A DNA stretch of 64,000 nt, taken from Trichodelitschia bisporula (Eukaryota > Ascomycota > Dothideomycetes > Phaeotrichales > Phaeotrichaceae). The notes under the pieces are model-generated. The model was not told the DNA's origin. It made no database searches and saw only the letters and a program-made list of their open reading frames with translations. Positions 22,396-32,441 of this stretch are shown here, piece after piece. Location of the stretch: the NCBI GenBank assembly GCA_010356995.1, contig ML996688.1, forward strand, positions 744,001 through 808,000. Direction: 5' to 3'. Within the stretch, counting starts at the first letter, position 1. Each line of letters begins with the position of its first letter. The translations under genes and the position numbers were made by a program.

Positions 22396-23318
22396 ATGAC
22401 TTCCCACCCGCTGCACTCAGCTGCTTGTATGTTGATTTCCCGAGGTCGAAGTGCGGGGTAGTTTTGCGCATACTGACGATGCTATCAAGGCTGCTCTGTC
22501 CCCGCAGTCGTGACGAAGGGCTATGAGCCCAAGGGGACGTATACAACTGTCGATGGGCTGAAGACCTGTACGTTATTCTCAACTCCCGTCTCATCTGCCT
22601 CACAATCTAACCCCTACAGACGTCACTGGTCCCGCCTCCGCCAAACACGCCATCCTGGTCGTCTACGACGTCTTCGGCTACTTCCCGCAGACATTGCAAG
22701 GCGCAGATATCCTGGCGCACGGCGATGCTGAGCGCCCATACCGCGTCTACATCCCGGACTTCTTCGATGGGCCGGCTGCGGATATCACCTGGTACCCGCC
22801 GGACACGAAGGAGAAGGGCGAAAAGCTGGGTAACTTTTTCAACACGACTGCGGCGCCGCCTAGGACTGTTCCCCGCGTGCCGAAGGTTGTGGAGGAGCTG
22901 TCCAAGGCGAATCCTGACATCCAGAGCTGGGGTGTTGTGGGATACTGCTGGGGCGGAAAGATCGTCAATCTCACTTCGCAGTCCGGCACTCCCTTCAAGG
23001 CCGCCGCCATCTGCCACCCAGCCATGGTTGACCCAGCCGATGCGCCTAAGGTGACGATTCCGATCGCCGTTCTGCCGTCCATGGATGAGGACAAGAAAAC
23101 GATTGGCGAGTACGAGGCGGCTTTGAAGGTTAAGCACATCGTTAAGTGGTTCCCGGACCAGATCCACGGATGGATGGCCGCGCGGTGAGTACTCCGATCC
23201 ACTGAAACGAGCAGGATGTTAATCCAGGGTCAGTTCGAACCTCGAAGACCCCAAGGTTGAGGCCGAGTACAAGCGCGGCTATAAAATCCTGCTGGACTTC
23301 TTCCATGAGAATCTGTAG
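22396..23318 (+). CDS. Dienelactone hydrolase family protein
   Basis: Four exons are joined by three GT-AG introns (the first begins right after SAAC, the last near 23187). The protein starts MTSHPLHSAACCSVP, the usual N-terminus of the fungal branch. It is an alpha/beta hydrolase of about 245 residues with the nucleophile Cys in GYCWGG, an acid region at PSMDEDKK and the His in QIHGWMAAR, so the Cys-Asp-His triad is present. The last intron has two usable acceptors; the downstream one (giving AARSNLEDP) matches the family better. Bacterial relatives open dienelactones in chlorocatechol breakdown, while many fungal members have unknown substrates. It is probably cytosolic. The nearby SDR and GS-like genes allow, but do not prove, a shared catabolic role. 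Confidence 0.92.
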
Positions 23319-23931
23319 GTTGTTTTTCTTTTATCTGGCGACAAAGCACGCACGGTAGGCTTGACCTCATTATGCGTTGTTTCCTTGTAGATCCTCTGGT
23401 TGAGCGAGGCTGATGGTACGTAGGGGCAGCGGTGCTTCGAAGATCTGAGGGACGGTCGCTTCCTGTCGGTTCTCTTACAAGTGATATGAAGGGAAGATCT
23501 CTAAGACCGTAGTGAAGCAATAAATTAAGCTGCCTTGACATCTTGATGTTCCATGCTGTCGTGTTGTGCACCGTCCGCTTAATCGCAGCTAGCCCAACGA
23601 GTGCGAATGAACACCATGAACGGAATCTCGTAATATCAACGCCAGCATGCTATCGCAAGAAACGCTCAAAAGAACTAGCAAAAAGTCTCCTGGCGCGCTT
23701 ATAAACTGCCAAGCCAATAAGCCAGCACTTCACTGCTCTCATGCCCAAGGCTGTACATAAATCACATGCTTCAATCTCTTTAGCCAATCATGCTCCCCCC
23801 AAATAATCCTCCGCCACTAACCCTAATCCGGAATCTGCGATGTCATCTCTCCAAAGCTTCAAACCCGCAATCTCCAAAAAAAACCATACCCAGCATCGGA
23901 CTCGCGCAATTGAACCCATTACACCTCTAAA
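23319..23931. other. Intergenic region, nothing recognised
   Basis: About 610 bp holding the 3' end of the hydrolase gene and the promoter of the next gene. It is relatively AT-rich after 23500. No gene or repeat was seen. Confidence 0.5.
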
Positions 23932-24777
23932 ATGTCGACCCCGTTCGGATCCCTCTGTCGCACCATTGCCGCGCAGTCTACATACTTCACAACTTCACTC
24001 CGTACCTGCCAGCCTCACTTTGCGACAACACACAATTTCACCCGCAGCTTCACCACTACCGCTCCCCGCTCCTTCGCCCCCTCTACCTCCTACTCTGTGC
24101 ACATCCGCCGCGCACCCCGCACACACGACCGCGGCCCCGCATCTTCGGAAGACACGCAAACCGACTTCGGCAAGCTGAACGTGCTGGGCGACGTCCCAGT
24201 CCCGGCGACAAGCATCGACGCGTGCCTGGAGGATGGGTTTGATTTGAGCAATGGGGCACGGGTGGCGGGTGCTGGGGTTTTGCTCGTCGGCGGAGAGGCG
24301 TTTCGGTGGAGACCGTGGGTGGAAGAGAGTGGAGGGAGGAGAGGACTGCTGAATGAGAAGGGCGCGTGGGAGGTTGATCGGCGGGCTTGGGGGGTGCTTG
24401 GGGGGCTTTGGCCGAAGCCGGGTATGTACCTGTCTATCTGCTTTCCTGTGAAGGGTTGGGGGTGGTTACCCGGGCGTGGGGGCCTGAGGACGGATGGAAC
24501 GGCACCGCGGCGGAAGGAGATGCGACGCATGCTTTTCACGCCCAGAGAACACAGCTAACGACCAACCCTAGATCTGCTCATTATCGGCACCGGCCCGACT
24601 ATCGTACCCATCTCCCCGGCGACGCGCAAGCATATCAATGGGCTGGGAATCAGGGTTGAGGTGCAGGACACGCGGAATGCAGCCAGCCAGTTTAACCTTC
24701 TCGCGACGGAGCGTGGCGTAGAACAGGTTGCGGCGGCGCTGATTCCTATCGGATGGACGGAGGCAGTCAAGAAGTGA
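23932..24777 (+). CDS. NDUFAF3/Mth938-domain mitochondrial protein (complex I assembly factor)
   Basis: Two exons, 23932-24421 and 24572-24777, joined by a 150-bp GT-AG intron. The N-terminus is rich in Arg, Ser and Thr with no acidic residues for about 60 residues, a likely mitochondrial presequence. The core shows a glycine-rich strand pair (GARVAGAGVLLVGGEAFRW) and then DLLIIGTGPTIVPISPATR and a C-terminal QFNLLATERGVEQVAAALIP. These are hallmarks of the Mth938/DUF498 family to which NDUFAF3 belongs. In animals and fungi this protein helps build the matrix arm of respiratory complex I. At about 231 residues the length is normal for fungal members. Gene model and family are firm; the role is by homology. 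Confidence 0.88.
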
Positions 24778-25347
24778 GGAGTGAGGGTAGACGGGGAATT
24801 GAGAGTCGTTGATGCTGGCTTTGCGCCGTGTGTTTGATTATGGCTACAGTGTCAATTCTGGGCTTCAACTCGCAAAAGTGGAAGATACATCGAGATCTCG
24901 ACAGTGGGCATACACGACCTGGCGACGGCCGTAATTTCGCACCCGCGTCGCGGAATGTCACGCCACGACAACTCCACGATAACGACATTCCAGGCCGCGC
25001 ACACCCAATCAATCTCTCCTCACAACACACCCACCCTCCCGGCGCGCAATGCTCTGCGCGTTGCCCCGGCGTCCCCTGCGCAGGAGGAATTCCCCAGGAA
25101 AAGGATTTATGACCTGCGCAGCCGCGGAAGGAGGGCGGGAGAAGGAACCTGGCACATACGCTCGCTTGCTTCCTTTGCTCACATCCTATCCTATCCCTTT
25201 CGCTGCTACTACGCTCGCTGATTCCTCCTCTCTTCCTTCAATCCTTCTGCAATCCTTGTGCGTGAGCGTTGGCTTGTGGCGTTGCATTTCCATTCGCTTT
25301 GACTCGGCATTGGATACTGTCGTTACGCTGATAGTGTTGCCCGAACC
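24778..25347. other. Intergenic region, nothing recognised
   Basis: About 570 bp holding the end of the NDUFAF3-like gene and the promoter of the Ser/Thr-rich gene. Short open frames only. The plus strand is CT-rich near 25160-25260. Confidence 0.5.
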
Positions 25348-26568
25348 ATGACGCGGGCCAGCATCCTCCTTCTTTATTTTGCAGCGATAACGCAGGCGGT
25401 TTCGTTTTCGTCTTCGTCTTCGAGCTCGAGCGGTAACTCCTCCTCAGGCACCGGTCGGGAGGGAATGCTGACGCGGTGAACAGATGCCTCATGCCCTGCC
25501 ACTGTCCCCGTGACAGTGACCCGCTCGACCGGAGACTCGAGTACGAGCTCTGACTCGGGCACCTTCACGGGGAGTGACACGGCCACTACTACGAGTGCAT
25601 CGGACAGCGCGTCGGAATCGGGATCGAGTTCGACATCGGATACGGTATCCGTATCCGACACGACGACGGCCTCTGATACGGCAACCAACTCCGATACGGC
25701 TTCATCGACAGACTCGGCAACGTCCGCTTCCGATACAGCAAGCGGCTCGAGCACGGTTTCCGGGACAGACTCGGCGACGTCCGCTTCCGATACGGCAACC
25801 GGCTCTGACACGATTTCGGCGACGGACTCGGTAACGTCCGCTTCCGGTACGACAAGCGGCTCTGACATGGCTTCGACGACAGACTCGGCAACGTCCGCTT
25901 CCGATACCGCATCTGCTTCGGGCTCAGGCACATCATCGGAATCCAGCTCATCTGCCTCCGACACGTCTTCAGATACTGCGACCTCCGCCCCCACCACCTT
26001 CTCCAGCTCCACCGTCATGACCTCCGTGACGACGTACAACCCCACAGCGACAGGCGATGGGCCTATCCCCGCCGGCAGCGGTGGTGGTGGTGGCGGTGGC
26101 GGCGGCGGCTGCAACGCCGCTCTGACCAGCCCGACGTGCCCAAGCGACAACAACACGACCGGCGTGTATCAGAACTAGTATTACCGGACGCTGTGCGATG
26201 GCGTACCCATTGGCGTGGACGACGTGATTGACGTGCGCAACGAGCCCACGACATACACTCTGCAGGACTGTGTGGCTGCCTGTGTCATGTACAATCTGGC
26301 GCCGTTCCCAAGTCCGGGCTACTGCTCTCTTACATGGTTGGAGGCGACGGAGACGGAGGTTAACGTGCCGTTTATGCGCCGCTGGCTTTATGGCAGGTAT
26401 ACGGTTGCGACGTATGAGGTGGCGAGTGCTCAGAATTCTTATGCGGTTTTGGTCAAGAATGCTACGGCGGAGGCGGAGCTTTGTTCGGGTGGAGGTGGGG
26501 GTGGGGAGACGCCGCCGACGAAGCGGTCGGCGAAATTTTGGTATGGGGATAGGGCCGGATTGGAGTAA
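25348..26568 (+). CDS. Secreted Ser/Thr-rich wall or adhesin-like protein, frame crossed by one TAG
   Basis: A first exon encodes a signal peptide (MTRASILLLYFAAITQA). A 52-bp GT-AG intron (5' site after TCGAGCG, acceptor GAACAG) restores the frame of the long Ser/Thr/Asp-rich stalk, which contains a 57-bp tandem repeat. A Gly run and a Cys-bearing segment follow (CNAALTSPTCPSDNN). An in-frame TAG stands at 26176-26178. Beyond it the same frame stays open to 26568 and looks genuinely coding, with regularly placed Cys (CDGVPIG, CVAACVMYN, GYCSLTWL) as in small Cys-rich wall domains. Either the gene ends at 26178, the stop is a nonsense allele or sequence error, it is read through, or it is removed by splicing. 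No GPI signal is visible. The stalk suggests heavy O-glycosylation. Confidence 0.6.
25708..25935 (+). repeat. 57-bp tandem repeat encoding a 19-residue Ser/Thr/Asp motif, about 4 copies
   Basis: Four adjacent imperfect units each encode a 19-residue motif beginning TDSATSASDTA, with variations such as TDSVTSASGTT. The repeat lies inside the Ser/Thr-rich gene. Such in-frame minisatellites in fungal wall proteins often vary in copy number between strains. Confidence 0.8.
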
Positions 26569-27597
26569 GGCTTTTGGTTAGGAAGTTGGGGGTTGGAGTG
26601 TTTATGGGGTCAGTTATGTCTCAGCAGCAATTGGCAGTGGTGTTTTGTGGCTTTCTGATTCGAATAGAGTCTAATCATTGCTTTTGGTCCCGGTTTAGTG
26701 CGGTGCTGGTGTTGATGTATGGTAGACATGCGGTTCTCAAAGCTTCTGTGCGTTCTGAATGTGTGCGATGATTGCTGCGGGGGGAGGATGCAGTGAAGAC
26801 TCAATATGGCGTCCGTGTTGCTGCTTGATGTGCAAGCCATACCGCATGCATATCATGGTGCGCCACTGCTACTGACGACTACCTACATCCGTACTTAAAC
26901 CTGGATGAAAATGCTTGTTCTTCCTTCCTTGTGCCAGCCGTCTTCTTCGTGTCTTCTTCGTGTCTTCTTCGTTTCTTCTTCGTTTTCTTCCTTTGTCGGA
27001 ATGGTGTTTGTCCGTCCGTCCGTCCGTCCATCCCAAAGAAACTTTCCAGCCACAGTTCTGCAGCCCCTCGGTTCACTGTTCAGCCTAACGCATCCCACTG
27101 CGAAGTGATACTGGTGTCACATGGCCCTCCAAGTTTCTTGGGCGAGTCTTGTGCGGTATCGGCTGAAGACGATAAGTGCAAATTCAGCAAGCGTGGAAAA
27201 GCATGCATGGGAATGAAGAGCTAGAAGAATTGTTGTAACTTGACACCTCAGGCCCTCCACGCAGAATCAGTAAAAGAAATGGAATGAGACACCACAACGT
27301 CATCCCGCCCTCCCCTCTCTCATTCAACTGACAGCCCCCCGCCCCACTGACGCACCAGCCTGAGCCTGGAGTGTCAGTAGTCACCAGCCCCAGCAAATCC
27401 TCCCAAGCCTCCCAAGGTCACTTTTTGCTCCTGCCCCAAAAGAACAGCCCCAGGCAGACGCCACCCCCGACGCCACCGCCTACTACGACATCGTCATCTT
27501 CGCCAGGACAACCTCGAACCTCGCGCTTCCCTTACCGAGCCACCAACGACTCCTTCTTCCAACCTCCACAGTTCGATAACCACTGCGAAACGCAACT
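26569..27597. other. Intergenic region with short simple repeats
   Basis: About 1 kb between the Ser/Thr-rich gene and the OSBP gene. It holds an imperfect CTTCTTCGTGT array at about 26938-26995 and a GTCC array at about 27009-27028. Otherwise only short open frames. The promoter and leader of the lipid-transfer gene should lie in the last 300 bp. Confidence 0.5.
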
Positions 27598-29512
27598 ATG
27601 GTGCTGGGCCACAGACGCCACTCTGCAGCCAGCATGCTCAAAGGTACAAAGCCTCACCCTCGCTTCCCCGCACCCCCCCACCTTGAGGCCTCCCTACAGG
27701 GCATTGGGCTGACATATTCGCACCACAGGAGGTAGCCGGTCGGCGTCGGTGGACGACAGCAGAGACTCAAATGGTGAGGACGAGACTGTCGTCGACCCTG
27801 AGCAGGGAAATGGTGCGTCTTTCTCGTCTGCCAGCCGACTGAAGAGTCGCGGCACTACACCTAGCTGTGCGCCCGGCTAACACCATGAAGTCCTTATGCA
27901 CATCATTTCCCAGCTGCGACCGGGCGCCGACCTCAGCCGTGTGACCCTTCCGACTTTCATCCTTGAGCCGCGCTCTATGCTCGAGCGGATAACCAAGTAC
28001 GTGATCGTGGTGTGAGGGAAGGGAGAGGGACTAACACTCGCAGCTTCATGGCCCACCCCGAAACCCTGCTTCCCATGCCTACGATTGAAGACCCTGTCCA
28101 GCGCTTCGTGTCGGTCGTCAAATTCTATTTGAGTGGATGGCACATCAAGCCGCCGTACGTAGGCCCCAACTTTCGCCCCAGTGTTCGACTGTAGCTCACA
28201 GTTTACAGAGGCGTCAAGAAACCCCTGAATCCGATCCTCGGAGAGGTCTTTACCTGCTACTGGGACTACCCCGACGGCACGCGCGGATACTACATCGCCG
28301 AACAAACATCTCACCACCCTCCTAAGTCGAGCTACTTCTTCATGGCACCCGAGCACCACATTCGCATAGATGGTACACTGAAGCCTAGGAGTCGGTTTCT
28401 CGGAAACTCAGCGGCTAGCTTGATGGAAGGCATTGCCGTAATGCACTTCCTCAACCGAAACGAGAGATAGTACGTGCGCTTCGTATTTTATGGATCCTTG
28501 GTCTAACTGGTGCAGCTTCGTCACGCAGCCGAACATGTACGCCCGCGGCATTCTGTTCGGAAAAATGAAGTACGAGCTCGGAGATCACAGCTTCGTGCGT
28601 TGTCCCGAGACAGGGTTGGTTGCCGATATCGAGTTTAAGACCAAGGGGTACTTTGGCGGGACGTATAACGCTATCGGCGGGTTCATCAAGGACTCCAAGA
28701 CGGACAAGAACTTGTTCGAACTCTCTGGCATGTGGAATGGGGAAATGTATATCAAGGACTTGATAGTACGGATGACCATTCCGTCTCACGACTTCGCTGA
28801 CTGTTGCAGACCAACAAGAAGGAACTGCTTTTCGACGCTACACGTGCAAAGGAGACGCCTCCCAAGTCCCGGCCTCTGGAAGAGCAAGACGAGCGTGAAT
28901 CGCGGCGCCTCTGGGCCGATGTAATAGCTGCGATTAAGAACAAAGACCATAACGGGGCGACGGAGCACAAGTCCAAAATCGAAGAGCGCCAGCGCGAGGA
29001 AGCGGCGAAGCGTGCCGATGACGGCGTCGACTGGCGTCCTAGACTTTTCCGGGAAATCCAGGGCGTGCCAGGAACAGAGGGGGAAGAGGACCTTGACTGG
29101 ATTCTTAGCGCGAAGATGTAGGTTCCCGCAACTTCTGAGACGCTTAGTGCTAATGTCTATCAGCGATGGGAAGACGCCTGAAGAAAGAACGAAGCAGATT
29201 CTGAGTATTTACGCCATTCTCCCGGGCCAGGATCCTCCTCAACGGTTTGTCATCCCTTCTCGTCGAGAGAGCCTCGCCAACTCGCCGGTCCTCAGGGCGA
29301 AGCAACCGCATGGGGGACAGCCGCCCCAGGAGCAGCCTATCACCGAGGGCACGCAGCATCCTGACGCCGTGAGCGAAGACATGGCCAAGCTCAATCTGGC
29401 GCAGCCAGCGCGGGGACATGCCGTCGACGACGACAGCATGGCATCGCACCCCGTGCGGCGGCACGATTCGCAGACAAACGATATTGACGAATTTCACGAT
29501 GCAGAGCCTTGA
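27598..29512 (+). CDS. Oxysterol-binding protein-related lipid transfer protein (Osh6/7-like)
   Basis: Eight exons: 27598-27643, 27729-27812, 27891-27996, 28044-28154, 28209-28469, 28516-28765, 28810-29117 and 29164-29512. All introns are GT-AG and in phase. The protein is essentially a single ORD lipid-binding domain with the family signature [14 protein letters not shown]. No PH domain, ankyrin repeats or membrane anchor are present. Features such as [12 protein letters not shown] and FLNRNERY, and the lack of extra domains, point to the Osh6/7 and ORP5/8 side, whose members exchange phosphatidylserine for PI4P at endoplasmic reticulum-plasma membrane contacts. A Kes1-type member is less likely. 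The C-terminal 80 residues are a polar tail. The short first exons were chosen by phase and are a little less certain than the core. Confidence 0.9.
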
Positions 29513-29874
29513 GCTTGCTGGTGTTTCGACACATGCTTCTTTCAACAGTTAGACATGTTTCTTTGGGCGTTTCGACTACCCCCCGTTTCGGCTATGTCGT
29601 GGATTCTTCGGCTGCTGTTAGATTCTAAGTTGGCGCCGGCGAAAGTTAAGCTTTTATGTGATGATGATGGCTGTTTGCGAGATGATGATGCAGGGCGCAA
29701 AATGGGTTCAACCTGAGATGAGGAGATAGCAAAGTGGGATGGTGCATGGCTACGGATGGACGTTGGCTACGTGATGAAGAGCATGGGATCACGTGTTCAA
29801 GACCTGGGTGTTAGAGGTCAGACTCTCGAATTAGGGATTCCATAATGTCAATCCATCAGTCCCTCTGCAAGCAC
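29513..29874. other. Convergent 3' intergenic region
   Basis: About 360 bp between the ends of two convergent genes (lipid-transfer gene and Cgi121). It contains short GATGAT runs near 29660-29690 and nothing else recognisable. Confidence 0.5.
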
Positions 29875-30876
29875 TTATGATCCTTTAACTGCCATGATGC
29901 CCAGAATCACAGCCTCCATCTCCTTGATCGTGCTGTTCGCCGCCATTGCCCCGTTTGGCTGACCTTTCCCGCCTTTGCCCTTCCGCCCCCCGGCATCACC
30001 CCCGCTATCCAGCTTGTAGATTTTGCGTACGCGCGGGATCTCGGCGGTCAAGGCCAGGGTGGCGTCGTTGAATGGGACGCGCTGGCCCTGAACGTGGGTT
30101 GCGAGGTGGGATGAGGGGTCCGGGATGGGATCGGTGGCGGGCGAGTTGAGGACTTTGATCGCGAGGAGGGTGCGCGTGGTATCGGATATGCCGAAGCGGC
30201 GGAAGGACTCGGCGATCTGGTCACGCGAGGATCAGCTTATGCTGGGGATCGTGCTTTATGCGCTGGGACACGGGGAACAAGTTCACGGGGACGGGAAAGA
30301 GATGTATGCCTAAAGCGAACCCGACTGGTGCACTTTGCAGCAATAGTCGAGATTAGAAAGGCAGCTTTTGATCTCCGCGACTGTGAAATGAGGTATGTCA
30401 ACGGATGTTTGGCAACCCTTGCGTAAGCCGCGGGATATATGTGCAGAGCACATTGTGTGTCCGAAGACGATGAAGCAAAGCGAAGTACGTGAAGGAAAGA
30501 ACGACGCAACCGCACTCCAGCGCCGTAGCACTTACATTGTTGTTCGGGCTGAGCGAGAAGACGATCTCAGAGTGCACATTGCGACTCTTCAGCCGGCCAT
30601 GCAGCAGGTCGTTGACCGCGCGGAACACAGCCGCCAGGACATGATTCACGGAGATTATCTACTGGGCGGCGATCAGAGACGCTTCCTCCTGCGGAAGGAA
30701 GAGAGAAGGCGTGGTGATGATACCGTTGAGGCGTCTAGGAACGCGTACTCGAAAGCGCTGTTGCCTTCCAGCAGCTGCTGACGCAGAAACGGCGCGTTGG
30801 CGACGTCGGCGAAGAGCGAGATGTGCACCGGGTGCGAGGCCAAATGTGGGAGCTGGAGCGTCGTACCGTCGGCCAT
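29875..30876 (-). CDS. cgi121: EKC/KEOPS complex subunit Cgi121
   Basis: Three exons: 30724-30876, 30536-30658 and 29875-30216, with introns of 65 and 319 bp. Every exon is a whole number of codons. The protein (192 residues) reads [16 protein letters not shown], then FLDAST joined to [17 protein letters not shown], then [12 protein letters not shown] joined to [14 protein letters not shown]. This is the CGI121/TPRKB fold with its typical SPNNNI(A/G) motif. In yeast this subunit binds Bud32/PRPK and tRNA within KEOPS, needed for the t6A modification of tRNA and for telomere maintenance. A Gly/Lys-rich insert near the C-terminus is a lineage feature. The second intron is unusually long for this window. 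The gene is divergent from cox4. Confidence 0.92.
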
Positions 30877-31158
30877 GATGTGCGCTCGCAGTCGCAGCAC
30901 AAAGGCTGCGGAACTCAGTAGATGAAAATGAAGTGTGCACTTGAGGTCATCTCAAAGCCGCCGAAAAACTTCTCTTATAAACCCGCTCGCTTGCTGCCTG
31001 ACACGCCTGAGGCCAAGGTGCTTATGTACGCTAGCGCCTTTTGCGGAAAGTCCCGCTATCCCATCATTCGACTTCAAGCCGAGCTCAACCTACCTCCTCC
31101 TCTACAATTCCAGCTACCCACTCCCCTCTACCACCACTCCCTCCCAATTACAGGCACC
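30877..31158. promoter_or_regulatory. Compact divergent promoter between cgi121 and cox4
   Basis: Only 282 bp separate the two start codons. A TATAAA on the plus strand at 30976-30981 lies about 180 bp before the cox4 ATG. The stretch 31080-31150 is CT-rich, and an ACAG lies a few bases before the cox4 ATG, so a leader intron is possible. The element probably drives both a tRNA-modification and a respiratory-chain gene. Confidence 0.5.
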
Positions 31159-31999
31159 ATGTTCCGCCGCACCGCCCTGTCCGTCGCGCGCGCCGCCCCG
31201 CGCGCCCCAATTGCCGCGCGCAGCTTCTCGGCCGCGCGGATCGTGCGTCGTACGTCGCCCGTCCCGCCCTTGCAGACCCAGCGCCGGGTGTCTCCAGTCC
31301 CTCAGAACAGAGCTAACATGGGCTTAGAGGAGGCGAAGAACAGCGACCCTGTCCCGGGGCAGGCATCGGCGGACCTCAAGTCGTTCAGCGGTGCGTAGCG
31401 GGCCGCCCACACGGGCCTCGGCGCCTATTGAAAATGACCAACGCTCATTGCATTGCAGAGATCAAGACGGAGGAGGATCTTCTCCCGCCCGGTGCGCCGC
31501 CCGGCACCATGCCCACGGATCTGAATCAGAGCACGGGTCTTGAGCGTCTTGAGATTTTGGGCAAGATGCAGGGGATTGATATCTTCGATATGAAGCCGCT
31601 GGATTCGTCGCGGAAGGGTGGGTTGGGCACTTGCTTGAGTTGGATGTGGGGACTAATGTGTGGCAGGCACCCTTGCTGATCCGATCGTTGTTCGCTCCAT
31701 GGGTGAGGAGCAGTACGTCGGCTGCTGCGGTGTGCCCGCCGACTCGCACCACCAGCTGTGGCTCGTTATCTCCCGCGACCGGCCTATTGAGCGCTGCTCC
31801 GAGTGCGGCAACGTCATCAAGATGGAGTACGTCGGCCCGGAGGTGACTGACCACGGCCATCACGACCACCACGGCGCTGGTAAGCTTCTCATCCCAGCGT
31901 GCATGTCTAATCGCTAATGACCAAGACCACGACGGTGTCCACAACTATGAGGGTGAGCCCAAGACCATGGCCGACTTCGTGAAGCCCGAGTACCGGTAA
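31159..31999 (+). CDS. cox4: Cytochrome c oxidase subunit 4 (zinc-binding, mammalian Vb type)
   Basis: Four exons: 31159-31390, 31459-31617, 31667-31879 and 31926-31999, giving 225 residues. The N-terminus is Arg/Ala-rich without acids, a clear mitochondrial presequence. The core contains GLERLEILGKMQGIDIF and the zinc site formed by the Cys-Cys of YVGCCGVPADSHH and by CSECGNVIKMEYVG. These match fungal Cox4 and animal COX5B. It is a nuclear-encoded structural subunit of complex IV on the matrix side of the inner membrane. A His-rich stretch (DHGHHDHHGADHDG) near the C-terminus, spanning the last splice junction, resembles tails seen in other filamentous fungi. All introns are short GT-AG. 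Confidence 0.95.
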
Positions 32000-32441
32000 A
32001 TTGCTGCTGCTTATTGGCGCGTGGACAGCGTGCTGGTAGGGTGTGGCAGCCACGTCCACGGGCGTATGTACATGCATGCTCGATTTGGGCTATCTTGAGT
32101 TAAGTCGCATCGCAGATTGTAGACTAGGTAGAATTGACGGCGTGGTATGCGTGGTGCAGTACGTTAGGCTGTGTTGCATTGTGATGTTCTTGCGGTTCTA
32201 CTCTACCGAGATCTGCCTCGGCTCTCAAGCATGTGGGTTCTCTATTCACGTTGTCTTACCACAAGAGGGGAGGTTAACGTTTTGATTCTGACCAGTCTAT
32301 GTCTCTCTACTAGTCACGATGAGCGCGTGCACGTCGTGAGCCTCGGGATATCAATAATAGGGGGAAAAGGACCGCCGACAAGCCAACCACCAGCAAAGCC
32401 AATGTATGCGAGTCTCGCGGTACCCAGGAATCATTCTCGAG
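32000..32441. other. Convergent 3' intergenic region
   Basis: About 440 bp between the stop codons of cox4 (plus) and the thioesterase gene (minus). No gene, repeat or RNA was seen. Confidence 0.5.

Noticed and set aside
25348-26178. Calling the Ser/Thr-rich gene complete at the TAG
   Set aside because: The same frame continues with Cys-rich, protein-like sequence for 130 codons, so I annotated the whole span and flagged the stop.
30217-30410. Using the acceptor near 30382 (TTTCACAG) for the second Cgi121 intron
   Set aside because: It leads to a stop after a few dozen codons, whereas the acceptor at 30217 joins SPNNN to IAESF, the family motif.
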